Origin: an uncultured Oscillibacter sp.
Lineage (GTDB): Bacteria > Bacillota > Clostridia > Oscillospirales > Oscillospiraceae
Direction: 5' to 3'
NCBI GenBank assembly: GCA_910583695.1
Contig: CAJTZL010000036.1
Coordinates: forward strand, 1-29,288
DNA: 29,288 nucleotides
The notes under the pieces are model-generated. The model was given only the letters and a program-made list of their open reading frames with translations, had not been told where the DNA came from and did no database searches. This document shows positions 22,498-29,288 of this stretch, piece after piece. Both the position numbers and the translations under genes were made by a program. Each line of letters starts with the position of its first letter. Position 1 is the first letter of the stretch.

Positions 22498-23539
22498 GCG
22501 GCCGGGGGTTTACTCGGCCTACGACACCTCCTCGGTGGTGTCCGGAGGGCGGGCGGTCCGGGCCATCGGCGTGGCGGCCAGGGCGGCCAAGGGCACGGTG
22601 GACAAGCCGGTGACGGTGACGGGCTGGGCCGCCGGGGTATCCGTCTTCGGGGAGGACGAGACGGCGGGGATGAGCACCGTCCTGCGGCTGCTGTTTGAAA
22701 ACGGCGCCTCCGCCGTGACGGCGGTGCGGGTGGCGGAGGAGGGCGCGGCGGAGGACTACGCCCGGGCCTTCGCCGCCCTGGGACAGGCGGACGTGCAGAT
22801 CCTGGTCTGCGACAGCGGCGAGGCGGCGGTGCACCAGGCCCTGCGGGACGCGGTGGTGGACGCCTCCGGCCTCCGGCACGAGCGGATCGCCGTGGCGGGC
22901 TGTGCCGGGGCGGAGGCCGCGGAGCTGGTGGAGCGGGCGGCGGCGCTGAACAGCGAGCGGATGGTCCTGGTGGGTCCCGACGCCCTGGACAGCGCGGGAA
23001 AGCCCCTGTCCGGCGTCTTCGCCGCGGCGGCGGTGGCGGCCCTGGCGGCCTCCGCCGCCGACCCGGCGGTGCCCTTGAACGGGGCCGGAATCAAAGGCTT
23101 GACGGGTCTCAGCCGGGATTACGGCGACAACGACATCGACCTGCTGGTCCGGGGCGGCGTGACGCCTCTGGAGTGCGTAGGGGGCGTGGTGTCCCCGGTG
23201 CGGGGCGTCACCACCCGGACGAAAACCGGCGGGGCGGCGGACGCCACGTGGCGGGAGCTGACCACCGTCCTGATTGTGGACGACGTGATTCCCGCCGTGC
23301 GCTCCGCCCTGCGCAGCCGCTTCTCCCGGAGCAAGAACAATGCCCGGAACCGGGCGGCCATCCGGTCTCAGGTCATTGTGGAGCTGGAGAAGAAGCTGGC
23401 GGCGGAGATCATCGACGGCTACGACGAGGTAAGCGTCACCGCCTCCCCGGAGGACCCCACGATCTGCCTGGTGGAGTTCGGCTTCGCCGTGGCCCACGGG
23501 CTGAACCAGGTGCACCTGACGGTGCACATCGAAATTTGA
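22481..23539 (+). CDS. Contractile tail sheath protein
   Basis: This 352-residue protein forms the contracting outer cylinder. It begins with the typical sheath start RPGVYSAYDTSS and has the central sheath core with repeated Ala/Val-rich strands. It ends in the conserved C-terminal region (RSRFSRSKNNARNRAAIRSQVIVELEKKL, then FGFAVAHGLNQVHLTVHIEI), which supplies the strands meshing neighbouring subunits. The length is that of a compact sheath; Bacillus PBSX XkdK is longer (about 466), so an outer domain is missing. The start is GTG at 22481, with AAGGGG about 10 nt upstream, inside the previous gene. Confidence 0.92.
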   Translation: MSNLHERPGVYSAYDTSSVVSGGRAVRAIGVAARAAKGTVDKPVTVTGWAAGVSVFGEDETAGMSTVLRLLFENGASAVTAVRVAEEGAAEDYARAFAALGQADVQILVCDSGEAAVHQALRDAVVDASGLRHERIAVAGCAGAEAAELVERAAALNSERMVLVGPDALDSAGKPLSGVFAAAAVAALAASAADPAVPLNGAGIKGLTGLSRDYGDNDIDLLVRGGVTPLECVGGVVSPVRGVTTRTKTGGAADATWRELTTVLIVDDVIPAVRSALRSRFSRSKNNARNRAAIRSQVIVELEKKLAAEIIDGYDEVSVTASPEDPTICLVEFGFAVAHGLNQVHLTVHIEI

Positions 23540-23559
23540 GAGAGGGAGCGTGAGAAGGG

Positions 23560-23943
23560 ATGACGGGATTTCCCACCAGCGCCGACATCTATCTGGAGAT
23601 GGACGGCAGGAAGGTGGCGGTGGTGCAGAGCTACACCGCCAAAGCCTCCAAGACCTCCCAGAGCGTGGAGGCCTTCGGCGAGAGCGAGCCGGTGGCCACC
23701 ATCGAGGGGCAGAAGCGCTACACCCTGGAGCTGACCCGGCTTTACGCCACGGACAGCGCCGTGTCCGACGGAATCAACTTCTACGACATGGCGAACTTCT
23801 CCCTGGTGATCTGCAAGCCGGACCGGCGGATCATTTACAGCGACTGCCAGTGGAGCGGCATTGAGGAGGACGGGCGGCTCAACGCCATGGTGGCGGAAAA
23901 GGTCACGGTGGTGGCGGCCAGACGGATGGAAACCTCCGCATGA
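23560..23943 (+). CDS. Tail tube protein (XkdM-like)
   Basis: This 127-residue beta-rich inner tube protein (YLEMDGRKVAVVQSYTAKASKT, then VATIEGQKRYTLELTRLY and FSLVICKPDRRIIYSDCQWSGI) sits directly after the sheath gene, as in all contractile tails. It stacks as hexamers through which DNA or effector passes. Its stop shares ATGA with the chaperone gene. Confidence 0.9.
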   Translation: MTGFPTSADIYLEMDGRKVAVVQSYTAKASKTSQSVEAFGESEPVATIEGQKRYTLELTRLYATDSAVSDGINFYDMANFSLVICKPDRRIIYSDCQWSGIEEDGRLNAMVAEKVTVVAARRMETSA

Positions 23944-24260
23944 GGGACGTGGATGAGCTGAGGCCCCTGACGGCAGGGCGGCTGCTGGAGCTGTGGGGGG
24001 AGTGCCGGGGGGTGGAGGACCCCTTGGAGCGGGTTCTGCGGTGCAACGGGCGGATTTTGTCGGAATGCTGCTTTTTCCGGGGGGAGCGGGTCTATAGGGA
24101 CGGGGCGGAGGCCCTGGCGGATCTGACGGGGCGGCAGATGGAGCGGCTGCTCCGACGGCTGGGGGCGGAGGGCGGTCCGGCGGAAAACCGCCCTCCCCAG
24201 ACGGGGACGGTGAACCCGGAGTTTGACGCGGCGCGGTTCGCCGCGCTCTGGAGGGCGTGA
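23940..24260 (+). CDS. Tail assembly chaperone (XkdN-like)
   Basis: This 106-residue protein lies between tube and tape-measure positions, where contractile phages encode the chaperone that coats the tape measure. It is helical, with Leu-rich N-terminal segments (LRPLTAGRLLELWGEC) and a Pro-rich end. A GGAAAAC at 24182-24188 might slip by -1, but the -1 frame ends at 24224, so no fusion with the next gene can form. Function rests on position and size. Confidence 0.62.
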   Translation: MRDVDELRPLTAGRLLELWGECRGVEDPLERVLRCNGRILSECCFFRGERVYRDGAEALADLTGRQMERLLRRLGAEGGPAENRPPQTGTVNPEFDAARFAALWRA

Positions 24261-24265
24261 AGGAC

Positions 24266-25141
24266 ATGGACTATCTGGGCTGGGAGCTGGAGCGGCAGCG
24301 GGCGGCGCTGGCGGCGCTGCTGGGCGGCGGAGAGACGGCGGATTCCGCCTCCCCGGCCGGAGAGGCGGCCCCCGGAGGCGGAATGCGGCGTCCGGCGGGA
24401 TCCGGGACGGGGAGGGAGCCCGGGATCCGGAGCCCCGGGCGGTACGCCGGAGGGATTGCCTTCTCTCCCGGGGATTTCCCGGGAGCCTGGGAGGCGGTCC
24501 GGGAGGCGGCAAACGAGGTGGAGGGAGCGATTTGGAAGGCGGAGGGAGGCCCTCCCGGCGGGATGCCCGGCGGTTTGGAGCCGCCGGAACCTGTCCGGGA
24601 GGACGGCGGAGGGATGGAGGTCCGGGAGCGGCGGAGCGCAGAGACAGGCGCTCCGCCCCCTTCCAGGCGGTACGGCCCGGAGGGGGCCCGGAGCGCACCC
24701 CGGTTTGGGACAGGCGGGGCGGCGGAGCCTTCGGGACCCTCCGGCGGGCCTGGGGTCCGCGGAGCGGAACGGGAGACGGCGGAGCATGCGGCCGAGACGG
24801 AAATGGCGGCGGCCGCCGCCGGAGAGAGACACGCCGGGCGGAGCCTTGCCGGAGGGGGCCTTTCCCCGGTGGCAGGCGGGGTCCTGCCGCCGGGGCTCCG
24901 GGGCGGGAAAACCGCCGGAGGCGCTTCCGCCTCCACGGTCCGGGGCGGAGGCGGGGCCCTTTACGCCGGCGGGGAGGGCTTCCCCGCGGCGGCGGGGCGG
25001 GGAGAGCCGCTTCTTCCCTTCCTCCCCTGGAGCGGCGGCTGGGAGAGCGCCGCCCTCCAGGCGGAGGAGGAAGCCCGGGCCCTGTCCCGGGCGGTCCAGC
25101 GGGACGCCCGGCGCTATGACGGCGGATTTACGATTTACTGA
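24266..25141 (+). CDS. Gly/Pro/Ala-rich low-complexity protein in the tape-measure position
   Basis: This 291-residue protein starts from the ATG at 24266, with GGAGGG 10 nt upstream (a GTG at 24257 is possible). The first ~20 residues (MDYLGWELERQRAALAALLG) and the last ~35 (QAEEEARALSRAVQRDARRY then DGGFTIY) look like ordered amphipathic helices. The ~230 residues between are Gly, Pro, Ala, Glu and Arg-rich and probably disordered, with more GGA and other A/T-ending codons than the neighbouring genes. A phage tape measure is normally 500-1500 residues, helical and with hydrophobic segments; none of that is present. It may be a shortened tape measure, a conserved small tail protein, or a decayed gene. 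The function is unknown. Confidence 0.6.
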   Translation: MDYLGWELERQRAALAALLGGGETADSASPAGEAAPGGGMRRPAGSGTGREPGIRSPGRYAGGIAFSPGDFPGAWEAVREAANEVEGAIWKAEGGPPGGMPGGLEPPEPVREDGGGMEVRERRSAETGAPPPSRRYGPEGARSAPRFGTGGAAEPSGPSGGPGVRGAERETAEHAAETEMAAAAAGERHAGRSLAGGGLSPVAGGVLPPGLRGGKTAGGASASTVRGGGGALYAGGEGFPAAAGRGEPLLPFLPWSGGWESAALQAEEEARALSRAVQRDARRYDGGFTIY

Positions 25142-25150
25142 CATACCGAC

Positions 25151-25173
25151 CCCGCCGGGCAGTTCCCGGCGGG
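25151..25173 (+). other. Perfect intercistronic hairpin before the LysM gene
   Basis: CCCGCCGGG-CAGTT-CCCGGCGGG, a 9-bp stem with a 5-nt loop, lies in a 54-nt gap in a cluster where genes usually overlap. It lacks a following T run, so it is not a standard terminator. It sits 7 nt before the AAGGGGGG ribosome binding site and may be an RNA-processing or attenuation element, or a deletion scar. Confidence 0.6.
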
Positions 25174-25195
25174 ACTGTGAAAGGGGGGACGCGGC

Positions 25196-25780
25196 GTGCG
25201 GCTGGCGCCGATGCGGTTCAAGGAGTTCACATGGCCGCACAACCCGGAGGTATACACGGTGGAATACCGGCGGCGGGTGGCCGTCCACCAGATTCCCTTC
25301 GGGCCGTGCGTGATGCAGGAGCTGGGGAGCGCCTACCGGGTTCTGAAGGGGGAGGGCGTTTTTGTGGGGGAGGACGCCTACCAGAGGTTCAAGGAGCTGG
25401 CCGAGGTCTTCCGGCAGGAGGGGCCGGGGCTGCTGGTCCATCCGGTCTGGCCGGCGGAGCGGGCCTATTTTGCGGCGCTGGAGGCCGTGGAGGAGCCCAG
25501 GCCGGACTTTGTTCGCTACCGCTTTGAGTTCTGGGAGGACGGGGGCGGCTGTGACGGCGGCCTCAAGGAGGTGGAGGAGGAATCCGCCGGGGCGGGCTCC
25601 GGCGGCCCTCCGGCGGGAAGCGCCGACGGCGGGGAGCAGGTTCACACCGTGCGGAAGGGGGACACCCTCTGGGCCGTGGCGGGACAGTACGGCGTGGAGC
25701 TGGCGGCCCTGCTCCGGGCCAACCCCCAGATCAAAAACCCCAATCGAATCTATCCGGGAGAGGCGGTGAAGGTGCCTTGA
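25196..25780 (+). CDS. LysM tail protein (XkdP-like)
   Basis: This 194-residue tail hub-associated protein has an N-terminal domain (about residues 7-115, FKEFTWPHNPEVYTVEYRRR through FVRYRFEFWED) matching XkdP-type tail proteins. A Gly/Ser/Ala-rich linker (about 118-147) follows, then one LysM domain (about 149-193, HTVRKGDTLWAVAGQYGVEL then ANPQIKNPNRIYPGEAVKVP). LysM binds peptidoglycan sugars, or in tail hubs helps assemble the spike complex. The start is GTG at 25196, 7 nt after AAGGGGGG. The stop overlaps the next start (TTGA). Confidence 0.9.
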   Translation: MRLAPMRFKEFTWPHNPEVYTVEYRRRVAVHQIPFGPCVMQELGSAYRVLKGEGVFVGEDAYQRFKELAEVFRQEGPGLLVHPVWPAERAYFAALEAVEEPRPDFVRYRFEFWEDGGGCDGGLKEVEEESAGAGSGGPPAGSADGGEQVHTVRKGDTLWAVAGQYGVELAALLRANPQIKNPNRIYPGEAVKVP

Positions 25781-26721
25781 CGGGAATCCTTTACACGGCG
25801 GATCACCGGATGCTCTCCCTGCCGCCGCTTCTGAGCTGGCGGATCACCCACACGGGAAGCGTGCCCTGCGACAGCTTTACCGTCCGCTTTGCCTACCGGA
25901 AGGAGATGGCGGAGGCCCTGTCCAAGGCGGCGGGCTTCACGGCGGAGGAGGACGGGAAAACCGTCCTCCGAGCCGTGGTGGACGAATACACGGTGGACCT
26001 GGACGGCGGCGGGCTGACGGCCGCCGTCTCCGGCCGGGGCTACGCCGCCCGCCTGCTGGACAACGAGTCCCGGCCCGTCACCTACCAGCAGGCTGCCCTG
26101 GCGGAAATCCTGCGGAATCACGTGGAGCCCTACGGCATTTCCTGCAAGGAAATTGCGCAGGTCCGGGCGGAGTCCGTGTACACTGTGGCGGCGGGGACCA
26201 GCCAGTGGAAGGCGGTGGAGAGCTTCTGCCGGGCCTACGGAGGCTTCGTCCCCCGGTTCAGCCGGGAGGGGGAACTGCTGGCGGGTCCGGAGCAGCCGGG
26301 GCGGACCCTCTCCATCGGGAAGGGGGACCCGGTGCTCTCCTGCACCCTGCGGGAGGACCACTACGGCGTGCTGACGGAGGCGCTGGTCATTGACAAGACC
26401 CGGAACAAGGACTACTCCGTGAAAAATCAGGCGATGCTGGACAAGGGGGGCCAGTGCCGCCGGGTGATCTACACCCCGGGGCAGAGCACCTGGGCCGCCA
26501 TGCGCTACACGGGAGAATACCAGATCCGGCGGTCCGGGGAGGACGCCTGGACGGCGGAGGTGACGCTGCCGGGAAGCTTCTTGGCCTTCCCGGGGGACCG
26601 GGCGGCGGTGTCCCTGGATCGGATGGGCCTGAAGGGGACCTTCCGGGTGGCGGAAGCGGAAAATCGCTTCGACGGCCGGCGGGGTGCTACGGCGGTCCTG
26701 ACCCTGAAGCCCCTGGAATAG
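25777..26721 (+). CDS. Baseplate hub protein (XkdQ/YqbQ, gp27-like)
   Basis: This 314-residue protein has the gpD/gp27 hub pattern: an N-terminal strand domain (LLSWRITHTGSVPCDSFTVRF), a central segment SVYTVAAGTSQWKAVESFCR typical of XkdQ, and a C-terminal beta domain ending VAEAENRFDGRRGATAVLTL. It links the tail tube to the spike. The start is TTG at 25777, sharing TTGA with the LysM stop. An adjacent XkdP and spike gene support the call. Confidence 0.85.
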   Translation: MTGILYTADHRMLSLPPLLSWRITHTGSVPCDSFTVRFAYRKEMAEALSKAAGFTAEEDGKTVLRAVVDEYTVDLDGGGLTAAVSGRGYAARLLDNESRPVTYQQAALAEILRNHVEPYGISCKEIAQVRAESVYTVAAGTSQWKAVESFCRAYGGFVPRFSREGELLAGPEQPGRTLSIGKGDPVLSCTLREDHYGVLTEALVIDKTRNKDYSVKNQAMLDKGGQCRRVIYTPGQSTWAAMRYTGEYQIRRSGEDAWTAEVTLPGSFLAFPGDRAAVSLDRMGLKGTFRVAEAENRFDGRRGATAVLTLKPLE

Positions 26722-26739
26722 AATTTGGGAGGAAACGGC

Positions 26740-27171
26740 ATGTGGCTTTCAAAACAGACCCGGCCCCCGGCGGCGCCCTCCGGCGCGGACCTGGGCATCA
26801 CCACCATCAGCGGGCAGAAGGTGGGCGTCGTGACCCGGGGCGAAATTCGAGATCTGCCGGTCTACGGCCCGGGGGGCTATCTCTGGAGCCCCGCCAACGG
26901 GGCGGCGGTGCTGGTGGTGAAGGGGGGACCCGGCGGCGAGGAGCAGTGCGTGGCCGGGGCCCGGCCTCCGGAGGAGGCGGAGCCCATCCGGCCGGGGGAG
27001 GTCTACCTCTACGGCCCCGGCGGAAATTCGATCTATCTGAAGCAGGACGGCAGTGTGGAAATCCGGGCGGCCCGGGTGTCCGTGGCCGGGGAGCTGTCTG
27101 TGGACGGGGGACTCTCCGTCGCCGGGGAGCTCACCGTCAACGGGCGGCCCTATGCGCCCTGCAATTGCTGA
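26740..27171 (+). CDS. Baseplate spike protein (gpV/gp45-like)
   Basis: This 143-residue membrane-piercing spike has an N-terminal OB-fold part (ITTISGQKVGVVTRGEIRDLPVYGP, then GAAVLVVKGGPGG). The segment PIRPGEVYLYGPGGNSIYLK then QDGSVEI follows, and a short beta-prism of repeated strands (SVAGELSVDGGLSVAGELTV). Such trimers cap the tube and pierce the envelope. Unusually, the last residues are APCNC, a C-x-C at the tip, where many spikes carry a His-x-His metal site. The ATG at 26740 follows GGGAGGAA. Confidence 0.85.
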   Translation: MWLSKQTRPPAAPSGADLGITTISGQKVGVVTRGEIRDLPVYGPGGYLWSPANGAAVLVVKGGPGGEEQCVAGARPPEEAEPIRPGEVYLYGPGGNSIYLKQDGSVEIRAARVSVAGELSVDGGLSVAGELTVNGRPYAPCNC

Positions 27172-27184
27172 GGGAGGCCGGACC

Positions 27185-27535
27185 ATGGAGCTGGAGCTGA
27201 AAAACGGGGATTACATTGCCGACGGCGTAGGGGGCCTGCGGCGGGTGGGGGGGCGGGAGGCCCTCCTCCAGCGGGTTCTCTTCCGGCTGACGGCCCGGCG
27301 GGGGAGCTTCCCCTTTCGGATGGACCTGGGGAGCCGCCTCTGGGCCCTGGGGCGGGTCCCCGCCCCGGAGCGGCAGAGCGCCGCCAGGCAGTATGTGGAG
27401 GAAGCCCTGGCGGAGGAGCCGGTGACGGTGGAGGACGTGGCCCTGGAACCGGGCCGGGACGGCCGGGCGGCGGTGACGGTCCGGCTGTTCTATGAGGGGG
27501 AGAGTCTGCCGGTGACGGTGGAGGTCTTCCCCTGA
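27185..27535 (+). CDS. Baseplate wedge protein (gp25/DUF2634-like, XkdS position)
   Basis: This 116-residue protein has the layout of gp25-like wedge proteins: LKNGDYIADGVGGLRRVGGREALLQRVLFRLTARRGSFPF, then LGSRLWALG, a helix with RQYVEEALAEEPVTVEDV, and terminal strands. gp25 nucleates sheath assembly on the baseplate. The ATG at 27185 has AGGGAGG 8 nt upstream. Its position between spike and gpJ is the usual one. Confidence 0.85.
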   Translation: MELELKNGDYIADGVGGLRRVGGREALLQRVLFRLTARRGSFPFRMDLGSRLWALGRVPAPERQSAARQYVEEALAEEPVTVEDVALEPGRDGRAAVTVRLFYEGESLPVTVEVFP

Positions 27536-27555
27536 GAGGGGAGAGGAGACAAACG

Positions 27556-28626
27556 ATGCGGAGCATTGAGACGATTTACCGGAAGCTGCTGGAGGACTTC
27601 GCCCAGCGGGCGGGCTTCACGCCGGAGGAGGGCTGCGATCTGGCGGTGCGGCTCTGGGCCGCGGCGGCGGAGCTCCAGTCCCTGGAAATCCAGGCGGACT
27701 GGGTGCTGGACCAGAGCTTCCCCCAGACGGCCCAGGGGGTCTATCTGGACCGCCACGGGGCCATGCGGGGGCTGAAGCGGCTGGGGGCCGCCCGGTCGGG
27801 GGGCGTTCTGCGCTTCTCCGTGAGCGCGCCCCCGGCCATGGAGGTGGGCATCCCGGCGGGAACGGTGTGCATGGCGGCAGAGGAGGTCCGGGTGCGGACC
27901 ACGGCGGACGCCGCCATTCCGGCGGGGGAGCTGTACGTGGATGTCCCCGCCGAGGCGGTGGAGGCCGGGCCCGGGGGCAACGTGGTGCCGGGGGCCGTCC
28001 GGTTTCTGACGGCCTGCCCCCAGGCGGTGACGGCGGTGACGAATCCGGGCGCCTTCACCGGCGGAACCGGCGAGGAGGACGATGAGACCTTCCGGGGCCG
28101 CATTCTGGAGAGCTATCGCCGTCTGCCCAACGGGGCCAACACCGCCTGGTACGAGACCACGGCCATGAGCTATCCCGGCGTGACGGCGGCCAGGGCCGTG
28201 GGCCGGGCGGAGGGACCGGGAACGGTGAACGTCTACGTCACCGGGGAAAACGGCCTCCCGGACCCGGAGCTGCTGGCGGGGCTCCAGGCGGAGCTCCAGG
28301 AAAAGCGGGAGATCGCGGTGACGGTGAAGGCCCTGGCCCCTTCCAGCAGGACGGTGGACGTGGCCGTGGCTGTGGCCCCCAGGGAGGGGGCGGACAAGGA
28401 GGCGGTGCTGGAGTCCGCCCGGCGGGCCATCGCCGGTTTTTTCGGCGGGCGGCTGCTGGGCCGGGCGGTGCGGCTGGCGGAGCTGGGAAACCGGCTCTAC
28501 GAGCTGGAGGGCGTGGAAAACTACCGCTTCACCGCCCCGGCGGCGGACCTTCCGGCGGACAGCACGGCCCTGCCGGTGCTGGGGACCCTGGAGGTGACGG
28601 AGCTCCGGGAGCCGAAGGAGGCGTAG
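27556..28626 (+). CDS. Baseplate J / gp47-like wedge protein (XkdT)
   Basis: This 356-residue protein has an N-terminal helical region ending QGVYLDRHGAMRGLKR, a short jelly-like beta region with IPAGTVCMAAEEVRVRTTADA, then the conserved gpJ core GGTGEEDDETFRGRILESY (about 170-188) and YPGVTAARAVGRAEGPGTVNVYV. It ends in a C-terminal ferredoxin-like part. It forms the hexagonal baseplate rim with the next protein. The start is the ATG at 27556 after GAGAGGGGAGAGGAG. It appears complete. Confidence 0.94.
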   Translation: MRSIETIYRKLLEDFAQRAGFTPEEGCDLAVRLWAAAAELQSLEIQADWVLDQSFPQTAQGVYLDRHGAMRGLKRLGAARSGGVLRFSVSAPPAMEVGIPAGTVCMAAEEVRVRTTADAAIPAGELYVDVPAEAVEAGPGGNVVPGAVRFLTACPQAVTAVTNPGAFTGGTGEEDDETFRGRILESYRRLPNGANTAWYETTAMSYPGVTAARAVGRAEGPGTVNVYVTGENGLPDPELLAGLQAELQEKREIAVTVKALAPSSRTVDVAVAVAPREGADKEAVLESARRAIAGFFGGRLLGRAVRLAELGNRLYELEGVENYRFTAPAADLPADSTALPVLGTLEVTELREPKEA

Positions 28627-28627
28627 C

Positions 28628-29218
28628 ATGTACGAGGAGTATCTGCGGGCCCTGCTGGCCCCCCTGGGGGTCTACCGGCTGGACCGGGATTCCCTCAGCG
28701 GGGCGGAGCTGTACGCCCTGGGCAGGGAACTGGACCTTGCGGCGCACCGGCTGGACGAGGTGGAGCGGGAGGGCGTCACCGCCACGGCGGAGGACGAGGG
28801 CCTTCGCCGCCGTGAGGCGCTGTTTCTCCGGCGGCCCGCCGCTGTCACGCCGGAGGAGCGCCGGGCGGCCATTGCGGCCCTGCTTCAAATCGACGGGGAC
28901 AGCCTGACGCCGGAGGCCATTGACCGGACCATCCGGGGCTGCGGGATTCGGGCCCGGGCCATTGAGCTGGGGGGAAACCGGATTCGGGTGGTCTTCCCGG
29001 GGGTGGTGGGTGTCCCGCCGGAGTTTGAGCAGATTGAAAAGATTGTCATGGACATCCTGCCCTGTCACCTGGGGGTGGAGTTTTATTTCCGGTTTCTCAC
29101 CTGGGAGGAGTGTGAGAGGGCGGGGTATACCTGGGCCCTTGTGGAGGAACGGGAATATGACTGGGAGGGGTTTCAGAAGGCGATTCCCCCCGAACCGGAG
29201 GGGGAATTACAGCCATGA
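28628..29218 (+). CDS. DUF2313 (YmfQ/XkdU-like) baseplate protein
   Basis: This 196-residue protein follows gpJ, as in PBSX and Mu/P2-like tails (gpI position). It has an N-terminal helix YEEYLRALLAPLGVYRLD, ELYALGRELDLAAHRLDEVERE, and the family's central TPEERRAAIAALLQIDGDSLTPEAI. The C-terminal region FEQIEKIVMDILPCHLGVEFYF then LTWEECERAGYTWALVE is shared by many Firmicute members. It connects the baseplate to the tail fibres. The start is the ATG at 28628, 2 nt after the gpJ stop. The stop shares ATGA with the following open frame. Confidence 0.88.
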   Translation: MYEEYLRALLAPLGVYRLDRDSLSGAELYALGRELDLAAHRLDEVEREGVTATAEDEGLRRREALFLRRPAAVTPEERRAAIAALLQIDGDSLTPEAIDRTIRGCGIRARAIELGGNRIRVVFPGVVGVPPEFEQIEKIVMDILPCHLGVEFYFRFLTWEECERAGYTWALVEEREYDWEGFQKAIPPEPEGELQP

Positions 29219-29288
29219 AGATGTCTGGTGCAATGCACCCCCCATGTCGTCGGAAGAAACTCCGCCCACTCCGTCCCCGCCTGACGGC
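29215..29288 (+). CDS. Start of a further gene, position of a tail fibre (partial)
   Basis: The ATG at 29215 overlaps the DUF2313 stop in the ATGA manner used elsewhere in this operon, and the frame stays open for 24 codons to the window edge (MKMSGAMHPPCRRKKLRP...). Position suggests a tail fibre or another baseplate gene. The visible residues are basic and match nothing I recognise, so a short or false frame is also possible. Confidence 0.35.
   Translation, partial: MKMSGAMHPPCRRKKLRPLRPRLT

Noticed and set aside
24182..24188. GGAAAAC as a -1 frameshift site making a chaperone-tape fusion
   Set aside because: The next gene is in the -1 frame, but that frame has a TGA at 24224 before the next gene begins, so the slip would only give a short product. 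The heptamer is also not a good slippery sequence.
1..29288. CRISPR arrays, tRNA or rRNA genes, insertion sequences
   Set aside because: No regularly spaced repeats, no tRNA-like cloverleaf signature and no transposase were noticed. A tRNA attachment site was looked for near 16194-16334 by eye and not found.

Overview
The window looks like a chromosome segment from a high-GC gut Firmicute of the Oscillospiraceae type (Flavonifractor, Lawsonibacter, Oscillibacter or Pseudoflavonifractor-like). The evidence is AddAB instead of RecBCD, an M29 aminopeptidase, a DUF3169/XRE pair, a DUF378 protein, AGGAGG-type ribosome binding sites and sigma-A promoters with TATAAT boxes, all in a very GC-rich background. 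The genus is an inference from gene content and base composition.

Left part (1-9228), host genes. A crotonase-family enoyl-CoA hydratase runs leftward off the edge. A 500-bp regulatory region with three copies of one palindrome separates it from a rightward operon: an ECF-type sigma factor, a zinc-finger anti-sigma factor and two membrane proteins, closed by a strong terminator. Next is a leftward XRE repressor/DUF3169 membrane protein pair with three palindromic operators over its promoter, then an orphan small membrane protein with its own promoter and terminator. A leftward group follows: M29 aminopeptidase, gamma-carbonic-anhydrase-like protein and AI-2E family exporter. A DUF378 protein ends the leftward addB-addA-DUF378 group, followed by two near-identical hairpins.

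Middle (9314-16193). addB and addA encode the complete helicase-nuclease that processes double-strand breaks. All motor, nuclease and Fe-S motifs I looked for are present.

Right part (16335-29288), one tightly packed rightward operon for a contractile-tailed (PBSX/Xkd-like) phage particle, in the order: small and large terminase, portal, prohead protease, major capsid, two connectors, tail terminator, sheath, tube, chaperone, a low-complexity protein, LysM protein, hub, spike, gp25-like wedge, gpJ-like wedge, DUF2313 protein, and the start of a further gene. Stop and start codons mostly overlap by 4 nt. No integrase, repressor, replication or lysis gene is visible. The terminase lies only 141 bp from the divergent addB start, leaving little room for a normal prophage end. 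No gene of tape-measure size lies between the chaperone and the LysM protein; a Gly/Pro-rich protein of 291 residues sits there instead. The GC content resembles that of the host genes. Together this suggests a long-resident, possibly domesticated or defective particle (gene-transfer-agent-like, PBSX-like or a short-tailed contractile particle), not a recently arrived prophage. That reading is an inference and depends on sequence beyond the right edge.
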